From: Stieleria maiorica
GTDB taxonomy: Bacteria; Planctomycetota; Planctomycetia; Pirellulales; Pirellulaceae
Length of the DNA stretch: 64,000 nt
NCBI RefSeq assembly: GCF_008035925.1
Contig: NZ_CP036264.1
Location: forward strand, 1,399,409-1,463,408
Reading direction: 5' to 3'
The notes beneath the pieces are model-generated. The model saw only the letters and a program-made list of their open reading frames with translations. It made no database searches and was not told the DNA's origin. How positions within the stretch are numbered: position 1 is the first letter of the stretch; every line of letters starts with the position of its first letter. The translations under genes were made by a program, and so were the position numbers. Positions 36,533 through 45,978 of the stretch are shown here, piece by piece.

Positions 36533-37816
36533 TTGAAATCATTTCAAGAAATGGAATTGTACCGGCCGCTGGAAAAACGATTGGCCGAACTGGACTACAC
36601 CGTCCCGACCCCGATTCAAGCACAAACCATCCCCGCCGCCGTCGAAGGCAAAGACATTTTGGGTTGCGCCCAGACCGGCACCGGCAAGACGGCTGCGTTC
36701 GCGCTGCCGATCCTGGACTACCTGGGCCATGACGCACCGCGAGCCGCTTCCGGTCGCCCGCTGGTCCTCGTCCTTGCACCGACCCGCGAGCTGGCCATTC
36801 AAATCGGACAGAGTTTTCACACCTATGGAAAACATGTCCGATTTCGCCAGACCCTGGTTTACGGCGGTGTGGGGCAAAGCGAACAGGTGCGTTCGCTAAA
36901 GAAAGGCGCCCACGTCTTGATCGCCACCCCGGGGCGACTGATCGATCTGATGGACCAAGGCCACGTGCAGCTTTCCGACGTGGAAATCCTGGTCCTGGAC
37001 GAAGCCGATCGAATGTTGGACATGGGATTCATGCCGGCGATTAAAAAGATCATCGCCAAGTTGCCCGATGATCGCCAGTCACTGTTCTTTTCAGCGACGA
37101 TGCCGCCGAAGATCCGCCAATTGGCCGACCAATTGCTGTTCAACCCGTTTGAAGTCAACGTGACGCCGAAAACCAAAAGCGTTGCCAAGATCGATCAAAG
37201 CGTCCGCATGATGGAGCGAAGCGAAAAGGTGGAACGCCTGGTCAAGGTACTCCGCGGTGACGATGTGGTTCGATCCATCGTCTTCACCCGCACCAAGCAT
37301 GGTGCCAACGCGTTGACGCGCAAATTGGAAAAGCACCAGATCAGCGCGGTCGCTATCCACGGCAACAAAAGCCAGTCGGCCCGCCAGAAAGCGCTCGGCG
37401 CGTTTCGTGACAACCGCATCTCCGTCCTGGTCGCCACCGACGTCGCCGCACGTGGGATCGACATCGATGACGTCACCCACGTCGTCAACTTTGACATGCC
37501 CGTCGACCCGGAAAGTTATGTCCACCGCGTCGGCCGAACCGGACGCGCCGGCGCCGATGGCATCGCGATCTCGTTTTGCACCGCGGATGAGCAAGACAAG
37601 CTCCGCGAGATCGAGAAACTGATCGGCCAACCCTTGCGAGTCCAAAACCCGGGTGCGAAGCTGAGCGAGCCGACCGGCAACGCAGCGGCCTCTCGCAAGC
37701 CGAGCGGTCGCAACGGATTGCGATCAAACGGATCACCCGCAACAGGCGGCCATCGCCACAAAAAGCGCTACGCGAAAGGCGGCTGGAACAAACGCCGCGC
37801 GACCGCAAAAGCTTAA
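36533..37816 (+). CDS. rhlE: DEAD-box ATP-dependent RNA helicase, RhlE type
   Basis: A 427-residue helicase. The Q motif region is YTVPTPIQAQTIP, motif I is CAQTGTGKTAAF, Ia is LAPTRELAIQ, Ib is TPGRLID, motif II is VLDEADRMLDMGF, motif III is FSATM, then IVFTRTKHGANAL, DVAARGIDID (motif V) and HRVGRTGRAG (motif VI). A basic, Gly/Arg-rich tail ends the protein, as usual for RhlE, which remodels RNA in ribosome assembly and decay. The likely start is the TTG at 36533, giving LKSFQEMEL at the family N-terminus; ATG 36551 is the alternative. Confidence 0.93.
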   Translation: MKSFQEMELYRPLEKRLAELDYTVPTPIQAQTIPAAVEGKDILGCAQTGTGKTAAFALPILDYLGHDAPRAASGRPLVLVLAPTRELAIQIGQSFHTYGKHVRFRQTLVYGGVGQSEQVRSLKKGAHVLIATPGRLIDLMDQGHVQLSDVEILVLDEADRMLDMGFMPAIKKIIAKLPDDRQSLFFSATMPPKIRQLADQLLFNPFEVNVTPKTKSVAKIDQSVRMMERSEKVERLVKVLRGDDVVRSIVFTRTKHGANALTRKLEKHQISAVAIHGNKSQSARQKALGAFRDNRISVLVATDVAARGIDIDDVTHVVNFDMPVDPESYVHRVGRTGRAGADGIAISFCTADEQDKLREIEKLIGQPLRVQNPGAKLSEPTGNAAASRKPSGRNGLRSNGSPATGGHRHKKRYAKGGWNKRRATAKA

Positions 37817-37999
37817 ACCAAGTGGGACAGGCTTCCAGCCTGCCACCGCCCCGTTCGCCCTCGTTCCAAGGCTCCGCCCGGGCTGCGCAAAATCGCTCGA
37901 TTCGTGCGAATTATCGTTCGTACGACTTTGGCGTTTTCGATTCCGCCAAACCCTCTTGGGATCAGCCGTTTGGCGCCAGCCCAATGCCACCTACTCGAT

Positions 38000-38069
38000 G
38001 AGCCGACGGCGCTAGCCGCGGGCCTTGGATTGCCCTTCTTGTAAGGCCCGAGGCTAGCGCCGTCGGCTC
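38000..38069. repeat. Large palindromic repeat R3, copy 2
   Basis: GAGCCGACGGCGCTAGCC and GGCTAGCGCCGTCGGCTC pair perfectly, giving an 18-bp stem with a 34-bp loop that contains GGGCCTT/AAGGCCC. It lies between convergent genes (helicase and dehydratase), in a 500-bp spacer that also holds the phrase TTCCAAGGCTCCGCC at 37864. Confidence 0.9.
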
Positions 38070-38314
38070 AGTTTGTGATCGAAAGCAGGTGCATTGGGCG
38101 CCAGCCTACGGGCCTCTAAAGACGCTCAGGCCCGAACGCTTGCGCGAATCGGCTGATGTCACTCGTGGTTCGTCGCCCGATGGCGGCTGCGAGTCGACCC
38201 TCCATCGCGAAATGATTTCGCTTGAGTTTTGAATCACCGCCATTCTCCACGCCCGCACCGAGCGTAGCGACGTCAAAGTGGCACTGTCCTGGCGAGCAGC
38301 CTATCCCGCGGGCA

Positions 38315-40048
38315 TCAATGAATGCCGGGTTCTTGGCCCGGTGAACGGCCTTCGAGGAAATCGAAATCGCAACCCCGGTCGGCCTGGGTGACATGCTTGG
38401 CATACAGGTGCCCGTAGCCGCGTTCGGGCAGCAGCGTGCCCAAGTCTTTGGATTGTCGTCGACGATCGATCTCTTCGTCGCTGACATGCCAATGGATCCG
38501 TCGATTGGGCACATCGATTTCGATTTCGTCGCCGGTTTCGACGAGTGCCAACGGTCCGCCGGCGGCGCTTTCGGGTGCGATATGCAGCACGCACGTTCCG
38601 TAACTGGTGCCGCTCATCCGCGCGTCACTCAGCCGCACCATGTCCCTGACGCCGGCTTGCAACAGTTTCTTGGGGATCGGCAGCATGCCCCATTCCGGAA
38701 AGCCAGGTGCGCCGAGCGGACCGGCGTTGCGAAGGATCAGAACGCTGTCGGCGGTGACGTCCAAATCGGGGTCATGTAACGTCGCCTTCATCTGCGGATA
38801 GTCGTCAAAGACCAGCGCGGGGCCACGGTGGGTCAACAGTTTCGGATCGGCGGCGATCGATTTAATCACGCAACCGTTGGGCGCCAGATTGCCCTTCAAT
38901 AAGCAGGTTCCTCCGGCGGCCGAGACCGGGTTTTCACGCGTGCGAATGACGTCGTCGTCGATCGCTTCTGCACCTTCGATTTGCGACCCCAACGTTCCGC
39001 CGCCGACGGTGCGACATTCGGTGTGCAGCAGATCGCTGATTCGCGCCAGCAGCGCCGGCAATCCGCCGGCGTTGTAAAAGTCCTCCATCAAGAACCGTCC
39101 ACCGGGACGAATATCGCCCAGCACCGGAGTCGTCCGCGACAGTTCGTCGAAATGATCCAGCGTCAGTTCAATCCCCAGCCGTCCGGCGATCGCGATCAGG
39201 TGAACGATCGCGTTGGTGCTGCCTCCGATCGCCAGCGAAGCCATCAACGCGTTTTCGATCGATTGACGTGTGAGGATGTCCGAGGGTTTGAGGTTTTCCC
39301 AGGCCATCTCCACCGCGCGTCGACCGGTTCGCGTGGCCAGCCGACAGTGATCGGAAAATACCGCGGGAACACAGGCGGCCCCGCCGAGCGACATCCCCAT
39401 CGCTTCGGTCACCGCGGCCATCGTGCTGGCGGTCCCCATCGTCATGCAAGTCCCGGCCGAACGCGCGATACAGTTCTCGATGCCCTTCCAATCCTGGTCA
39501 CACAGGTTGCCGGCGACCCGTTCGTCCCAATACTTCCAGACGTCGCTGCCGCTGCCGAGTGTTTCGTTCTTCCAGCGTCCCTTCAACATGGGTCCGGCGG
39601 GCAGAAAGATCGACGGGATGTCAGCACTGATGGCCCCCATCAACATCGCCGGAACCGTCTTGTCACAGCCGCCCATCAAGACTGCCGCATCGATCGGGTG
39701 ACAGCGCAGGACCTCCTCCACCTCCATCGCCAACAGATTGCGATACAACATGGTTGTGGGCTTCATCAACATTTCGCCCAACGACATCACGGGGACTTCG
39801 ACCGGGAACCCGCCCGATTGCAGAATCCCACGCCGGACCTCGTCGGCGCGATCACGAAAGTGTGAATGACACGTATTCAGCTCGCTCCAGGTGTTCAGGA
39901 TCGCGACGACCGGTCGGTTCTGATAATCGATGTCGTCAAACCCCATGCCCTTCAGTCGCGAACGATGCCCGAAGGATCGCATGTCATCAGGACCGAACCA
40001 GCGATGGGAACGCAGACGTGTCGGATCGTGGGAGGAATTCTGGGCCAT
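38315..40048 (-). CDS. IlvD/Edd-family dehydratase, sugar-acid (arabinonate/xylonate) type
   Basis: A 577-residue iron-sulfur dehydratase. Conserved cysteines occur in NTWSELNTCHSH, LMGGCDKTVPAML and SAGTCMTMGTAST, and the C-terminal RLSDARMSGTSYGTCVLHI is the family signature. The N-terminal phrase RSHRWFGPDDMRSFGHRSR and the PTTMLYRNLLAMEVEE segment are closer to L-arabinonate and D-xylonate dehydratases than to true dihydroxy-acid dehydratase IlvD, so a sugar-acid role is favoured. ATG 40048 is used because a TTG at 40063 would overlap the upstream gene. The gene begins 4 bp after the glnE stop codon, so the two are probably co-transcribed, an odd pairing. Confidence 0.88.
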   Translation of the reverse strand: MAQNSSHDPTRLRSHRWFGPDDMRSFGHRSRLKGMGFDDIDYQNRPVVAILNTWSELNTCHSHFRDRADEVRRGILQSGGFPVEVPVMSLGEMLMKPTTMLYRNLLAMEVEEVLRCHPIDAAVLMGGCDKTVPAMLMGAISADIPSIFLPAGPMLKGRWKNETLGSGSDVWKYWDERVAGNLCDQDWKGIENCIARSAGTCMTMGTASTMAAVTEAMGMSLGGAACVPAVFSDHCRLATRTGRRAVEMAWENLKPSDILTRQSIENALMASLAIGGSTNAIVHLIAIAGRLGIELTLDHFDELSRTTPVLGDIRPGGRFLMEDFYNAGGLPALLARISDLLHTECRTVGGGTLGSQIEGAEAIDDDVIRTRENPVSAAGGTCLLKGNLAPNGCVIKSIAADPKLLTHRGPALVFDDYPQMKATLHDPDLDVTADSVLILRNAGPLGAPGFPEWGMLPIPKKLLQAGVRDMVRLSDARMSGTSYGTCVLHIAPESAAGGPLALVETGDEIEIDVPNRRIHWHVSDEEIDRRRQSKDLGTLLPERGYGHLYAKHVTQADRGCDFDFLEGRSPGQEPGIH

Positions 40049-40052
40049 GGTG

Positions 40053-43000
40053 TCAGTCGCCAAACAATTCGTTAAACAGTTTACGGTTACTGGCCCGCGC
40101 TTGCTGGACCAATGCTTCGATCATTTTTGGATCGGATTCGTTCATTAAAAACGCCAGGTCTCGCATCTGCGATCCCTTGTCCGGTAATTCGTGCCGGGCC
40201 GAAACATTCATCAGCCTCAGATTCGCTTCGACGCGGCGCAGGGTCCGATAGTTATTGATCAGCCGCAGCGAAATGTCCGCCGGCAAGAGCCCCGCGTCGG
40301 ACAACCGTTGCAAGGAGTCGATGGTGCCGGTGGCATGCACCTCGGGATGCTGGCTGATGTGCTGAAGCGTCAACAATTGGGCGATGAACTCGACATCGAC
40401 GGTTCCGCCGACGCCACGTTTCAAGTTCTCTTCGCTGGCGGTCTTTTCCATTCGCAGACGCAGCTGGCGGATCTCCTGGGCCATGGCCGGTCGCCACTGG
40501 GTGGCTGCCAAGATCCGCAGCATGGTTTCGCCGGCGTGCCGCCGAACGTGGCGCGAGCCGGAAATCACGCGCGCCTTGCAGAGGGCCAGCCGTTGCCACA
40601 GCGGCGCCATGTTGCGTTGGAATCGGTTGGTAAACTGATCCAGAGAAACCGCCAGGACGCCTTCTTCGCCGGTGGGCCGCAACCGACCGTCCAACTCGTA
40701 CAACCGCCCGTATTCGCCCGGTCGGTTGATGCGCGTCATGATCGCCGAAGTGAGCTGATTAAAGAACTGGGCGTTGGTGATCGTTTTGCGCGGCCCACCG
40801 ATTCGGCGTTCGGTTTGCCCGTCGCCGGTGTACAAGAAAACGACATCCAGATCGCTGTGATAATTCGGTTCGCGGCCGCCAAATTTCCCCAACGCCACCG
40901 CCAACAACTCTGCCGGTTGACCATCGGCACCGACCGGATCACCGAAACGCATCGCCAGCTGTTCCTGTTCGTACTCGGCGACGCGTCGCACACAGGCTTC
41001 CGCCGTGTCGGCCAGCGATCGATGCGTCGCTTGCACGGACTCCTTGCCCAAAATATCCCGCACGCCGATCATCAGGTGCGCGCTGTTTTTGAACCCGTGC
41101 AACACCACGTCGATGTCGCTGGCGCGTCGACACAGATCACTCGAACGCGCGTCCAAACGCTCGGCCGACGGCAACCGGTTCATCAGCAGCGAATCGATCA
41201 GTTCGTCGATCATGCCCGGCATCTCGATCAAGATGTTGCTCAAATACGGCGTCGCCGCACACATCCGAATCATCAGCTGCATGGTTGCACGGTTGGTGCC
41301 AAACAACTCCCACAAACTGGATTTGCCGCCGATCGAATCAGCCACTTCGGCCAGCGTGATCAGCGTGCGATCAGGATCGGGTGTCTTCGCGATTTCCGCC
41401 AACAGGTGCGGCGCCAACGAGGCAAAGAAATGACGACAGCGTCTGGCCGAAAGAAAGCGAATCGACTCGGTGGCCAGCGATCGGATGTGATCCATCGCGC
41501 GATCGGGATCGCGCAAGGCATGACGCGACAAGGTCTGGCGAACCAGTTCCGGATCCGGCGACGGATCGAGCACCAGTTCGGTTTCGATGGCAAAATCTTC
41601 CAAGGAATCCGAATCGTCGCCGCGCGGCGCTTCGACCATCAGGTGATTGAGCACCTTGCGGTTCAACTGGAACGTCTCACGCAACTGCGACTGGAAACGT
41701 TCCAAATCGCCGCCGCGGCCCTGGGCGTCGCGAATGCCCAAATGCCAAGCGACACGCCGACGCATCAAATCGTCGTTGGGTAAACAGCTGGTCGAACGCC
41801 CGAACATGACCGACAACTGGTGCTGCAATCGGCAAAGTCTGGCGTAGCCCTTAGACAACAAACTGCCTTCCTGGTGCGTCAGACAACCTTCTCTCTCGAG
41901 CGCATCGATCGCTTCGGCGGTACTGCCGACCCGGACCGATTTGATTTCTCCGCCGTGCAACAGCTGCAAAAACTGGGTCATCAGCTCGATGTCACGCCGA
42001 CCGCCGGGCGCCATCAAGACGTCGTCGCCTTCGGTCTGCTGAGAATCAAAACGGCGTTGCAGTTTGCGCCGCAACGAACGCACATCGGCGAAGTCCTGTC
42101 GACTCATAAAGCGGCGGTAGATCCAGGGCTCCAATCGGCTCAGGAAATCCTGCCCCAACTGATGCGTGCCGGCGACGACGCGTGCCTTGGTCAATTTGAT
42201 CCGCTGCCAGGTCCGTCCTTCGGACTCCAAGCGCCGGGCCGTCATGGAACTGCTGCCGATGACGACGTCATCTCCCAGCGGCCGAAACGACGTGTCGATC
42301 GCAATGTTCAGCGCCGCGGCGTCGTCGGAACTGACCAGCGCGATCACATCGGCAACCACCTGCCGAACGAATTCGCAATGCGATTCGTTCTTTTCTTCGA
42401 TCGAATCGTACAAGAACATCAATTCCAAGGGGCTGCCGTATCCCATTTCGGTTCCGCCCAAGTGCCCCAAACCGATCACCGCCAGCTGGACACTCTGGCC
42501 GTCGATTCGGCGCGGCAGTCCCAGCCGCTGGGCTTGGCGTCGCAACACGAACTCTAACGCCGCCTCCAAGACCGCGTCGGCGACAAACGCCAATTGCTGG
42601 CCGACATGATCCGGGCTCAGATCGCGGACGAACTCGCCATAGGCGATCCGCACCATTTCACGACTGGTGAATTTGCGAATCGCAAGCGCCGCCCGATTGG
42701 GGCTGTCCAGCATTTCGAGCTCGGCGACCAATTCGTCGACCAGAAATTTTCGCTCGGCCGGCTGACCATCGCTGGCCCGCATCAAGTCAAAACTTTCCGG
42801 GTCGGCGATCAGACGATTGGCCAACGTTTGGCTGGTCGCAAAGATCTGCAACAGTGCCGACAACGCCTCCTCGTCGCGTTCGAACAGGGACAACAGCGAC
42901 GTCGGAGATCGGCTGGCCGCGATGAAACGATCCAGATTCATGATCGTCGCATCGAGCTCGTCCAGATCTTCGAAGTGCCGCTGCAAGCGAACACGCAGCA

Positions 43001-43226
43001 TGTCCAGAAGATCCGCCGGTGCGCCACAATTCCAAATCGAATCGAGATGGTGGCGCGTCGTGGCCCAATCGTCGACGCGGCCGACATCGATCCAATCGAA
43101 TGCGGATCCGTCGGGGTCACGGTATCCGTCGGGGCCACGGTATCCGTCGGGGCCACGGTATCCGTCGGGGCCACGGTATCCGTCGGGGTCTGGGCGGTCG
43201 GAAGGTTGGTCAGTCGAAGACGACAT
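40053..43226 (-). CDS. glnE: Glutamine synthetase adenylyltransferase/adenylyl-removing enzyme
   Basis: A 1,057-residue GlnE, normally two nucleotidyltransferase domains that remove and add AMP on glutamine synthetase. The C-terminal adenylylating half is intact: LGKFGGREPNYHSDLDVVF with its DxD, YELDGRLRPTGEEGVLAV, and GTVDVEFIAQL. In the N-terminal adenylyl-removing half the matching place reads GHLGGTEMGYGSPLELMF, so Pro266 and Glu268 replace the two catalytic Asp residues; RPLGD and GRRDIELMTQ are also off-consensus. The protein may therefore only adenylylate. The extreme N-terminus is extended by 18-bp repeats encoding GPDGYR. ATG 43226 is used; a GTG at 43238 is possible. Confidence 0.94.
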   Translation of the reverse strand: MSSSTDQPSDRPDPDGYRGPDGYRGPDGYRGPDGYRDPDGSAFDWIDVGRVDDWATTRHHLDSIWNCGAPADLLDMLRVRLQRHFEDLDELDATIMNLDRFIAASRSPTSLLSLFERDEEALSALLQIFATSQTLANRLIADPESFDLMRASDGQPAERKFLVDELVAELEMLDSPNRAALAIRKFTSREMVRIAYGEFVRDLSPDHVGQQLAFVADAVLEAALEFVLRRQAQRLGLPRRIDGQSVQLAVIGLGHLGGTEMGYGSPLELMFLYDSIEEKNESHCEFVRQVVADVIALVSSDDAAALNIAIDTSFRPLGDDVVIGSSSMTARRLESEGRTWQRIKLTKARVVAGTHQLGQDFLSRLEPWIYRRFMSRQDFADVRSLRRKLQRRFDSQQTEGDDVLMAPGGRRDIELMTQFLQLLHGGEIKSVRVGSTAEAIDALEREGCLTHQEGSLLSKGYARLCRLQHQLSVMFGRSTSCLPNDDLMRRRVAWHLGIRDAQGRGGDLERFQSQLRETFQLNRKVLNHLMVEAPRGDDSDSLEDFAIETELVLDPSPDPELVRQTLSRHALRDPDRAMDHIRSLATESIRFLSARRCRHFFASLAPHLLAEIAKTPDPDRTLITLAEVADSIGGKSSLWELFGTNRATMQLMIRMCAATPYLSNILIEMPGMIDELIDSLLMNRLPSAERLDARSSDLCRRASDIDVVLHGFKNSAHLMIGVRDILGKESVQATHRSLADTAEACVRRVAEYEQEQLAMRFGDPVGADGQPAELLAVALGKFGGREPNYHSDLDVVFLYTGDGQTERRIGGPRKTITNAQFFNQLTSAIMTRINRPGEYGRLYELDGRLRPTGEEGVLAVSLDQFTNRFQRNMAPLWQRLALCKARVISGSRHVRRHAGETMLRILAATQWRPAMAQEIRQLRLRMEKTASEENLKRGVGGTVDVEFIAQLLTLQHISQHPEVHATGTIDSLQRLSDAGLLPADISLRLINNYRTLRRVEANLRLMNVSARHELPDKGSQMRDLAFLMNESDPKMIEALVQQARASNRKLFNELFGD
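43104..43192. repeat. 18-bp in-frame minisatellite at the glnE 5' end
   Basis: Four contiguous 18-bp units of GGTATCCGTCGGGGCCAC (43121-43192, the last diverging at its end), preceded by a 17-bp relative at 43104-43120. Read on the minus strand each unit encodes GPDGYR, so copy-number change does not shift the frame. Confidence 0.95.
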
Positions 43227-43775
43227 GGGCGGCTTCACGTGGGAATCGTTCTGAACGAGGAATCGGAATCAATCTGGAAGCGCCTACCGCCACGCCACCT
43301 CGGCCCCCCTCGCTTCCGCGTCACGATTCGGCTGATGCGTCGTGATTCAACCGAACCGCGCCGCACCGCGAAAAAGTTGGGGAACTCTCCGTGGCCTCCC
43401 TAGTCTAAATTCCTGAGGGTTTTCCGTTAAGTGCGTGTCCGGTGACCTACATTTGATCATCACCGGCTCGGCCAGGGGGAACGCGGGCGGATCGTTTCGC
43501 CGAACCGTCGGTTCCGCTGCAACCCTGAGCCCATTCGCTGCTGGCGTCTGGAGGCCCATTGTTGCCACCTCCGTTGAATTTTTGCGACGCCCCCTCGTGG
43601 GCTTTTCGCAACACTCCGCCCCCGCCCGACGCCCGCCCCGTTAACGCAACTCCAACCCCACAAACGACTTGCAATGCCATATGCGTTCTCATCAACGGGG
43701 GCCGGCATCCTTGATGCTGTACCCCTCCCGGACAAAACCGAATATTCCAAGCCGGGATCAGAGGAGACGATGTTG
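43227..43775. other. Divergent intergenic region, glnE and rpoD
   Basis: About 550 bp holding the promoters of glnE and rpoD. I see no gene. In-frame ATG codons upstream of the chosen rpoD start (43674, 43770) fall within it. Confidence 0.5.
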
Positions 43776-45353
43776 ATGGGTACCAGGATTAGCGGACGCA
43801 GCTTACAAGACGACGCCTTTGCAGCCGAAGAATCGGTCGACCGACGCTCCCGGGTGATGGGCGAAGAGTTCGCCGACGATCATCTGGAAGAGACCCCTGC
43901 AGACGCCCGCGGCATCGCCGACGAACTGGAAACCGAAGCCGATCCCACCGAAGACCCGGTGCGAATGTACTTGATGCAAATGGGGCAAATCCCCTTGCTG
44001 ACCCGTGACCAAGAGGTTTCGGCGGCCAAGCAGATCGAAAAGACCCGCGACAAGTACCGCCACTGCATGCTCGCGACCGATTTCATGTTGCAGGGCTCTC
44101 TCAAGCTGCTGCAACAAGTTCGCGACAAACAGCTGCGACTGGATCGCACGATCGAAGTCAGCGTGACCAACGCCGTCGAAAAGAAGGCGATCATGAAGCG
44201 GATCGTCCCCAACGTTCGCACGCTCGAACACCTGTTGAGCCAGAACAAGGTGGATTACTTCACCGCGATCAACAAACGTCTGCCGATGCGTCAACGTCGT
44301 GCGGCCTGGAAAAACCTGGTGATCCGCCGCAACAAGGCCGTCCGATTGGTCGAAGAAATGAACCTTCGCACCGGCAAACTTCAGCCGATCTTCCAAAAGC
44401 TTCAAAAATCTTCACGGCGGATGAACGAGATCCGCAAACAACTCCGCGAGGGTTCCCCCACCGATCTGCCCGGCATGCCGTCGGAAAAAGAACTCCGCAG
44501 CGAGCTGAGCTACCTGATGCGGATGACCTACGAATCGCCCAAGACGCTGGGCCGACGCGTGTCTTCCTGCGAAGCCCTTCGCGAAGATTATGAAGCGGCC
44601 AAACGCGTGCTCTCGGCAGGCAACTTGCGATTGGTGGTTTCGATCGCCAAAAAGTATCGCAACCGCGGCCTGTCCTTCCTGGATCTGATCCAAGAAGGCA
44701 ACACCGGACTGATGCGAGCGGTCGACAAATTCGAACACGCCCGCGGCTACAAGTTCAGCACCTATGCGACCTGGTGGATTCGCCAAGCAATCACCCGAGC
44801 GATTGCGGATCAAAGCCGCACGATTCGTGTCCCCGTTCACATGATCGACACGATGAACAAGATCCGTCAAATCACCCGTGACCTGGTCCAAGAGAACGGA
44901 CGCGAACCGACGGCCGAAGAGGTCTGTGCCCGCAGCGGCCTGAGCCTGGACGACACCCGCGTGATCCTGAAAATGAGCCGCCAGCCGTTGTCGCTGGATC
45001 AACCCGTCGGCGACCACGAAGACAGCGTGTTCGGTGAATTCCTGCAAGACCATCGCGACGATGACCCGTTGCTGGAAACCAACCGCCAAGCCCTGAAGGC
45101 TCAAATCGATCTGGCCATGGAAACATTGAACTATCGCGAGCGTGAAATCTTGCGACTGCGATACGGCCTGGCCGACGGTTACACGTACACGCTGGAAGAA
45201 GTCGGACGGATCTTCCAAGTCACCCGCGAACGTGTCCGTCAAATCGAAAGCAAGGCGGTTCGCAAACTGCAACAACCGTATCGAGCTCGATCGCTGGCCA
45301 GCTTCCTGGACGGAGCCGACATGGCGCTGATCGAAGGCAACGAAATGGTCTAA
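43776..45353 (+). CDS. rpoD: Primary RNA polymerase sigma factor (sigma-70, RpoD)
   Basis: A 525-residue housekeeping sigma factor. Region 1.2 is [22 protein letters not shown]; regions 2.1-2.4 are [42 protein letters not shown] and [20 protein letters not shown]; region 3 follows as [14 protein letters not shown]; region 4.2 is [20 protein letters not shown]. The spacer between 1.2 and 2.1 is large and basic. ATG 43776 is preferred because GAGGAG lies 9 nt upstream; ATG 43770 is only 3 nt from it, and ATG 43674 would give a longer N-terminus. A half copy of repeat R2 follows the gene and may terminate it. Confidence 0.95.
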   Translation: MGTRISGRSLQDDAFAAEESVDRRSRVMGEEFADDHLEETPADARGIADELETEADPTEDPVRMYLMQMGQIPLLTRDQEVSAAKQIEKTRDKYRHCMLATDFMLQGSLKLLQQVRDKQLRLDRTIEVSVTNAVEKKAIMKRIVPNVRTLEHLLSQNKVDYFTAINKRLPMRQRRAAWKNLVIRRNKAVRLVEEMNLRTGKLQPIFQKLQKSSRRMNEIRKQLREGSPTDLPGMPSEKELRSELSYLMRMTYESPKTLGRRVSSCEALREDYEAAKRVLSAGNLRLVVSIAKKYRNRGLSFLDLIQEGNTGLMRAVDKFEHARGYKFSTYATWWIRQAITRAIADQSRTIRVPVHMIDTMNKIRQITRDLVQENGREPTAEEVCARSGLSLDDTRVILKMSRQPLSLDQPVGDHEDSVFGEFLQDHRDDDPLLETNRQALKAQIDLAMETLNYREREILRLRYGLADGYTYTLEEVGRIFQVTRERVRQIESKAVRKLQQPYRARSLASFLDGADMALIEGNEMV

Positions 45354-45452
45354 ACGGCCGTCGGCGACATCCGGCTGATGCCAAAATTGACATCAGCCAA
45401 TCGGCGCCAGCCCTCGCGCCACCCGGCCAGCTTAGAGCGATCACCCTTAACT

Positions 45453-45490
45453 GTACGACAGGCCCTTCCGGGCCGTCGTCCATGAGAACC
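45453..45490. repeat. Dispersed palindromic repeat R2, half copy
   Basis: GTACGACAGGCCC, a TTCC loop, and GGGCCGTCGT form the strong left hairpin of R2; the right part with GACGACCTAGAAAGGACGTC is missing. It lies 100 bp after the rpoD stop codon. Confidence 0.8.
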
Positions 45491-45496
45491 TGCCCC

Positions 45497-45524
45497 CCAT
45501 CATTCTGCCCCGGATCATTCTGCC
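45497..45524 (-). repeat. Dispersed repeat R4, inverted copy
   Basis: Reverse complement of the 28-bp unit at 15685-15712, with two GGCAGAATGAT blocks. It directly follows the R2 half copy, so the two repeat families may travel or accumulate together. Confidence 0.8.
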
Positions 45525-45615
45525 ACCTGCTCCCTGATCCCCACCGGCTTACCACATCAAGCAGGCTGTCCGACGAGGCTGGTCTTCCTCCCTCGTTCCC
45601 GCGACAGACCTCGCG

Positions 45616-45978
45616 TCACTTGCGCCGAAACGCTCGGGCCAACGCCGACACCGTGATCAATCCGCCCACGATCGGGATCGCCGGAATGATCAGCCGCGGC
45701 TGGGCGGCCAGCACGACCAGGGCGATCACTCCGATCACCGGCGCACTGGCCGGCAACCATTTGGCCGGACGTTTCAGCGACGGCCACGCCAGCCACAGCG
45801 CCCCCAACACCAGCCCGATTCGGCCGCACGCTGCGGCGACAAACGTCCCGGTGCTGTCGGTCGCAAACCACCACGCCACCAACGCCGCGATCAACATCGT
45901 GATCGACATCGCCAACGCCATCGCCCGGCGCACGTCGCCCAGCGGTTTTTGATCGTCTGGTCGGTCAGTGCGCCGCAT
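45616..45978 (-). CDS. Small integral membrane protein
   Basis: A 120-residue protein with three or four hydrophobic stretches: LAMSITMLIAALVAWWFA, GTFVAAACGRIGLVLGALWL, and PVIGVIALVVLAA with PIVGGLITVSALARAF. It ends in basic ARAFRRK, suggesting a cytoplasmic C-terminus. I do not recognise a family. ATG 45978 overlaps the end of the upstream transporter gene by 14 bp, which supports it being a real, co-translated partner. An accessory subunit or an unrelated membrane protein are both possible. Confidence 0.65.
   Translation of the reverse strand: MRRTDRPDDQKPLGDVRRAMALAMSITMLIAALVAWWFATDSTGTFVAAACGRIGLVLGALWLAWPSLKRPAKWLPASAPVIGVIALVVLAAQPRLIIPAIPIVGGLITVSALARAFRRK

Noticed and set aside
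40191-41783. A 530-codon open frame on the plus strand opposite glnE.
   Set aside because: It runs antisense to a confidently identified gene and has the Arg/Gln/His-rich composition of third-position shadows in G+C-rich DNA. No recognisable motif occurs.
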